From NCBI RefSeq assembly GCF_000768695.1, contig NZ_AVPL01000013.1:1-64000 (forward strand): a DNA stretch of 64,000 bases, given 5' to 3'. Under the pieces are notes generated by a model. It was not told the DNA's origin, searched no databases, and was given only the letters and a program-made list of their open reading frames with translations. The position numbers and the translations under genes were made by a program. Source of the stretch: Knoellia aerolata DSM 18566. Lineage in GTDB: Bacteria > Actinomycetota > Actinomycetes > Actinomycetales > Dermatophilaceae. Position 1 is the stretch's first letter, and every line of letters begins with the position of its first letter. Shown one piece after another: positions 61,057-64,000 of the stretch.

Positions 61057-62334
61057 TCAGTCGCGGAGAGGGTGTGCGAGCTCGTCGGCGGGCAGCCGCG
61101 CCCAGAGGATCGCGACCACCGCGATGACGCTCGGGACGAGCCCGGCGATGAGGTACGTGGGCCGCAGCCCGATCGCCTCGGAGACCGGGCCGGCCAGCGC
61201 CATCGACACCGGCATGAGGCTGATCGAGACGAAGAAGTCCAGGCTCGACACCCGACCGATGAGGGGCGGCGGGACGCGGCGCTGGAGTAGCGTGCCCCAG
61301 ATGACCATCGGGGCCGAGAAGCAGGCGCCGAGGACGAAGGCGGACACGACGACGACCCAGAGCCGGCCGGCATACCCGATGACGGCGAGCGGGACCGTCC
61401 CGACTCCCCACAGGAGGTTCATCCACGTGAGGTAGCGCCGCGGCATGCGCAGCGAGGCCATGACGAGCGACCCGGCGGCGCCGCCGAGCCCGAACGCGGC
61501 GAGCACCCAGGCGTGCTCTCGCGGGCCCCCGCCGAGGCGGTCCTTGATGAGGAAGGGCAGGAGGACCTCGAGCGGACCCATGACGACGAGGACCATGAGG
61601 CTGGCGAAGAGCAGGGTCGCGAGCAGCCACGGCGTGCGAACCATGTAGGCGAAGCCCTCGCGCATGTCGGCCCCGGCAGCCCGCACCGGGTGCCGCGCAT
61701 GGACGTCGTCGAGCTGGCGGCGCAGCGGGGTCTCGGGCACGGCGATGAGGGCGAGCAGCCCGACCAGCACCGACCCGGCCGCGATGCTCACCGCGAACCC
61801 CGGGCTGGCGGCGGCGACGGCGGCCCCGGCCACGGCCGGACCGATGGCCTGGCCGATCGTCGGGCGGACCATGCCCTCGAAGCCGTTGACCGCCATGAGG
61901 TCGCGCTCGTCGACCAGCGCCGGCAGCCACGCGGTGTAGGCGGGGTAGTAGAACGCCATGCCGGCGCCGTTGACGAACCCGATGCCGGCGAGCATCCACA
62001 GCGCCGTCACCCCGGTGAGCGACAGCGCCGCCACCGTCGACATGCAGGCGAGCTCGGCGCCGGCGACGACGAGGAGGATCCGCTTCTGCGGGACACGGTC
62101 CGCGACGACACCGGCGAGCAGCGCGGGCAGGATCACCCCGACCGCCGACGAGGTCGCGACGACGCTCAGCTGGGACGCGCCGCCTCCGATCCGCACGACC
62201 TCCCACACGAGGGCGACGGCCCAGACCCCGCTCGCGAACGTCGTGAAGACGAGTGCGACCGCGAGCCGCCGGTACGCCGCACCCCGGAACGGGGTGAGGG
62301 CGCGCGGCAGCTGCCGCTCGGTGAGGTCCGTCAT
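61057..62334 (-). CDS. MFS transporter (EntS-like, MFS_3)
   Basis: 425 residues from ATG 62334. About 12 hydrophobic segments. ALTPFRGAAYRRLAVALVFTTFASGVW at the N-terminus and VADRVPQKRILLVVAGAE are typical of the MFS_3/EntS branch of exporters; FYYPAYTAWLPALVDERDLMAVNG is another family hallmark. Substrate unknown. GGGAGG directly before the ATG is close to the start. Confidence 0.86.
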   Translation of the reverse strand: MTDLTERQLPRALTPFRGAAYRRLAVALVFTTFASGVWAVALVWEVVRIGGGASQLSVVATSSAVGVILPALLAGVVADRVPQKRILLVVAGAELACMSTVAALSLTGVTALWMLAGIGFVNGAGMAFYYPAYTAWLPALVDERDLMAVNGFEGMVRPTIGQAIGPAVAGAAVAAASPGFAVSIAAGSVLVGLLALIAVPETPLRRQLDDVHARHPVRAAGADMREGFAYMVRTPWLLATLLFASLMVLVVMGPLEVLLPFLIKDRLGGGPREHAWVLAAFGLGGAAGSLVMASLRMPRRYLTWMNLLWGVGTVPLAVIGYAGRLWVVVVSAFVLGACFSAPMVIWGTLLQRRVPPPLIGRVSSLDFFVSISLMPVSMALAGPVSEAIGLRPTYLIAGLVPSVIAVVAILWARLPADELAHPLRD

Positions 62335-62409
62335 CCTCCCAGCGTCCACCCGTCCACCGACAGCACGCCAGCGCCTTTCCGGGGGTGTGGCGAGGAACCG
62401 GGCACGGAC

Positions 62410-62445
62410 GGCGTGTGCCGGTCAGGGGGCTGACCGGCACACGCC
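62410..62445 (-). terminator. Strong terminator after the PhoX-like gene
   Basis: GGCGTGTGCCGGTCAG (62410-62425), loop GGGG, perfect 16-bp complement (62430-62445). It lies 27 nt after the PhoX-like stop codon and isolates it from the MFS gene on the same strand. Confidence 0.88.
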
Positions 62446-62471
62446 GCGCTGCGTGCCTGCGGAGCGAGGCG

Positions 62472-63944
62472 TCAGACGCCGATGCGCTCCCACGGACCCC
62501 AGATGGCGAAGGACATGCCGTTGCCCGCCTGGATGTTGACGAAGAGCGTCCGGCCGTCCGGGCTGAACGTCGACCCGGCGAACTCGTCACCGAAGCGGGG
62601 CGCCCCGTCGCCGCCCACCCGCAGCCGGTTGAGCGCGATGTCCCACAGCTGCCCGCCGCGGCTCAGGCCGCGCAGGTAGTTGTCGCCGCTGCTGTCCTCG
62701 CAGACGACGAGGGTGCCGCGCTCGCTCACCGTGATGTTGTCGGGGAAGTCGAACGTCTCCTTGCCCGGCGACTGGTAGACGAGGCGCAGCTTCTCCGAGC
62801 GGGTGTCGTAGGCCCAGACCTGGCCGAAGCCGTTGCCGTAGCCGTTGATGAGCTCGTCACCGGTCTCGGCGGCGCCCCCGCCCTGGGTGGACGTGAAGTA
62901 GACGACGCCGTTGTCGTAGATCTGCCCCTCGAGGCGTGAGAACCCGGCCGCGCCCTTGGCCCGGCCCTGGTCGCCGACGTACTGCAGCGCATCGTCGTTC
63001 GCCGTCGGGGCCGTCTGGCCGGGGGTGTAGGGGAACTCGGGGTCCGGGTCGTCGATGTCGACCCACTCGACGCTGTAGACCGCGCCCTTGGTCTGGTGGG
63101 CCTCGAGGTGGGCGCCCGGCTGGCCCTTGACGGCGAGCATCTGCAGCGTGCCCTCGTTGTCGAGGCGCCCGGACCTCATCGGGTTCGTCCCGGGCGTGTA
63201 GCGGTAGAAGCCCGACGGGAACGCGAAGTTGTCCTCGGTGAGGTAGAGCCGGCCCTCGCGCGGGTCGAACGACACCGCCTCGTGGGGGAAGCGCCCGGCC
63301 CTGGTGATGGGGGTGGCGTCGGCGCGGCCGTCGACGGGCACCTCGAACACGTAGCCGTGGGGCTTGGTGAGCGGGATGTTCGACGTGCCCGTGAAGTCGG
63401 GGCCGACGTCGGGTCCGTTGACCGTCTCCTCGCACGTCACCCACGAGCCCCACGGCATCTGGCCGCCGGAGCAGTTCATCATCGTGCCGCTGATCGCGGT
63501 CCAGGCGGCCTTGACGTTGCCCCTGCCGTCCACGTCGACGTGCGTGCACCCACCCCGGGCCATCGGGTCGTAGACGTGGTCGCCGCCGCCCGCCGGGCCG
63601 AACGCCGGGCCGGGGTTGTTGACCTCGTGGTTGCGGATGAGCGTGACGGCGCCGCCGGGGCCGTCGAAGGCGCCCATGCCGTCGTGGCGACCGGGGAGCC
63701 TCGTCCCGTCGTCGAGGACGACCGGGGCCTCGGTGTCGTGGAACGACCGGTACGAGAAGCCCTCCGGCAGGTGCAGCCGCACCTTGCCGTCCCGCTGGTC
63801 CGGGATCGGGCGCAGCGCACGGAAGGCGGGTGCCCCCAGTCCCGCGGCCGGTCCGGCCACGAGCCCCTGGAACGGTCCGCCGAGGGCGGTGGCCCCCGCG
63901 GCGACTGCGGCACCCTTGAGGACGGTGCGTCTTTCAACTGCCAT
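62472..63944 (-). CDS. Tat-exported PhoX-like protein (DUF839)
   Basis: 490 residues from ATG 63944 with GAAGGAGA upstream. The N-terminus AVERRTVLKGAAVAAGATAL has the twin-arginine pattern RRTVLK and a hydrophobic core, so it is exported folded. The DUF839/PhoX propeller shows LIRNHEVNNPG, PWGSWVTCEETVNGPD with the CEE motif, GRFPHEAVSFDPREGRLYLTEDN, and FNV-type C-terminal FVNIQAGN. PhoX members are Ca/Fe alkaline phosphatases; phosphatase activity is not certain here. Confidence 0.88.
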   Translation of the reverse strand: MAVERRTVLKGAAVAAGATALGGPFQGLVAGPAAGLGAPAFRALRPIPDQRDGKVRLHLPEGFSYRSFHDTEAPVVLDDGTRLPGRHDGMGAFDGPGGAVTLIRNHEVNNPGPAFGPAGGGDHVYDPMARGGCTHVDVDGRGNVKAAWTAISGTMMNCSGGQMPWGSWVTCEETVNGPDVGPDFTGTSNIPLTKPHGYVFEVPVDGRADATPITRAGRFPHEAVSFDPREGRLYLTEDNFAFPSGFYRYTPGTNPMRSGRLDNEGTLQMLAVKGQPGAHLEAHQTKGAVYSVEWVDIDDPDPEFPYTPGQTAPTANDDALQYVGDQGRAKGAAGFSRLEGQIYDNGVVYFTSTQGGGAAETGDELINGYGNGFGQVWAYDTRSEKLRLVYQSPGKETFDFPDNITVSERGTLVVCEDSSGDNYLRGLSRGGQLWDIALNRLRVGGDGAPRFGDEFAGSTFSPDGRTLFVNIQAGNGMSFAIWGPWERIGV

Positions 63945-63972
63945 TGGTCCGTCTCCTTCGTCGTCGACTGGT

Positions 63973-63991
63973 CCCCCCAACGTATGGGGGG
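63973..63991 (-). promoter_or_regulatory. Short palindrome in the PhoX-like leader
   Basis: CCCCCCA, ACGTA, TGGGGGG: a 7-bp stem with a 5-nt loop about 30 nt before the PhoX-like start. It could be an operator or an mRNA 5' hairpin; the window ends before the promoter can be seen completely. Confidence 0.4.
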
Positions 63992-64000
63992 TCACCGACG

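Overview
The window is a contiguous piece of chromosome from a very GC-rich (about 72 % by eye) actinobacterium. Pointers to the group are the dnaK-grpE-dnaJ-hspR operon with HAIR boxes, an LprG/P55-like lipoprotein-exporter pair, a DUF4235 protein, a FusA2-type EF-G paralogue, short -10-only (apparently leaderless) promoters and GTG starts in overlapping operons. A micrococcalean actinomycete such as an Intrasporangiaceae member fits best, but no marker here fixes the genus. I saw no tRNA, rRNA, CRISPR array, insertion sequence or prophage gene.

Layout. 1-7.4 kb: 5'-truncated (at the window edge) class III nucleotide cyclase, an exported duplicated cyanophycinase-like protein, an ECF sigma factor with a coupled membrane protein, a divergent SodC-like exported protein, and the LprG/P55-like pair. 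7.4-12.1 kb: clpB (HspR box upstream), an LCP cell-wall ligase and gluconokinase. 12.2-19 kb: a D-galactonate-type catabolic operon (dehydratase, KDPGal aldolase, KDG kinase, ABC permeases, binding lipoprotein) with a divergent GntR/FadR regulator. 19-23 kb: ChvE-GguAB sugar ABC transporter. 23.3-27.4 kb: dnaK-grpE-dnaJ-hspR. 27.6-31 kb: a leaderless small protein and three overlapping unknown exported/membrane-anchored proteins, then a multispanning membrane protein. 31-36.8 kb: two alpha/beta hydrolases, a flavin oxidoreductase, DinB, a MerR regulator coupled to lhgO, and a remnant of an ArsB/SLC13 permease. 36.9-40.3 kb: exported protein, L,D-transpeptidase, MFS. 40.4-43.5 kb: thiamine-type ECF transporter in two polypeptides behind a TPP riboswitch. 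43.6-54.5 kb: histidine utilisation split into two minus-strand units (M20 amidohydrolase-hutF-hutI and hutH-hutU), interleaved with a YbaK-like deacylase, FusA2 and an unknown exported protein. 54.5-64 kb: an unknown gene pair, PBP4-type D,D-carboxypeptidase, ABC exporter with a divergent MarR regulator, VOC protein, IclR regulator, MFS and a Tat-exported PhoX-like protein.

How things work together. Heat-shock genes share HspR (HAIR) boxes at dnaK and clpB. Both hut units carry a related palindrome, one perfect over 18 bp, resembling the HutR/IclR box known from corynebacteria; the IclR gene at 60.2 kb is the obvious candidate regulator. A MerR regulator and a flavin oxidoreductase 1.3 kb away share a 20-bp palindrome (17/20 identical). 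The dgo operon and its GntR regulator are divergent around a TAAGTC-A-GACTTA dyad.

Most unusual signals: (i) two copies of a 63-74 bp hairpin element with identical 14-nt arm ends and an identical 13-nt core but compensatory inner stems, each also supplying the TAA stop of the upstream gene; (ii) the heptamer GTATGCC/GGCATAC, counted by hand 31 times, which accounts for nearly all TAT codons and forces rare GCA and ATA codons, so it appears selected as DNA; (iii) the shared operators above. All counts are by eye; no database search was run.
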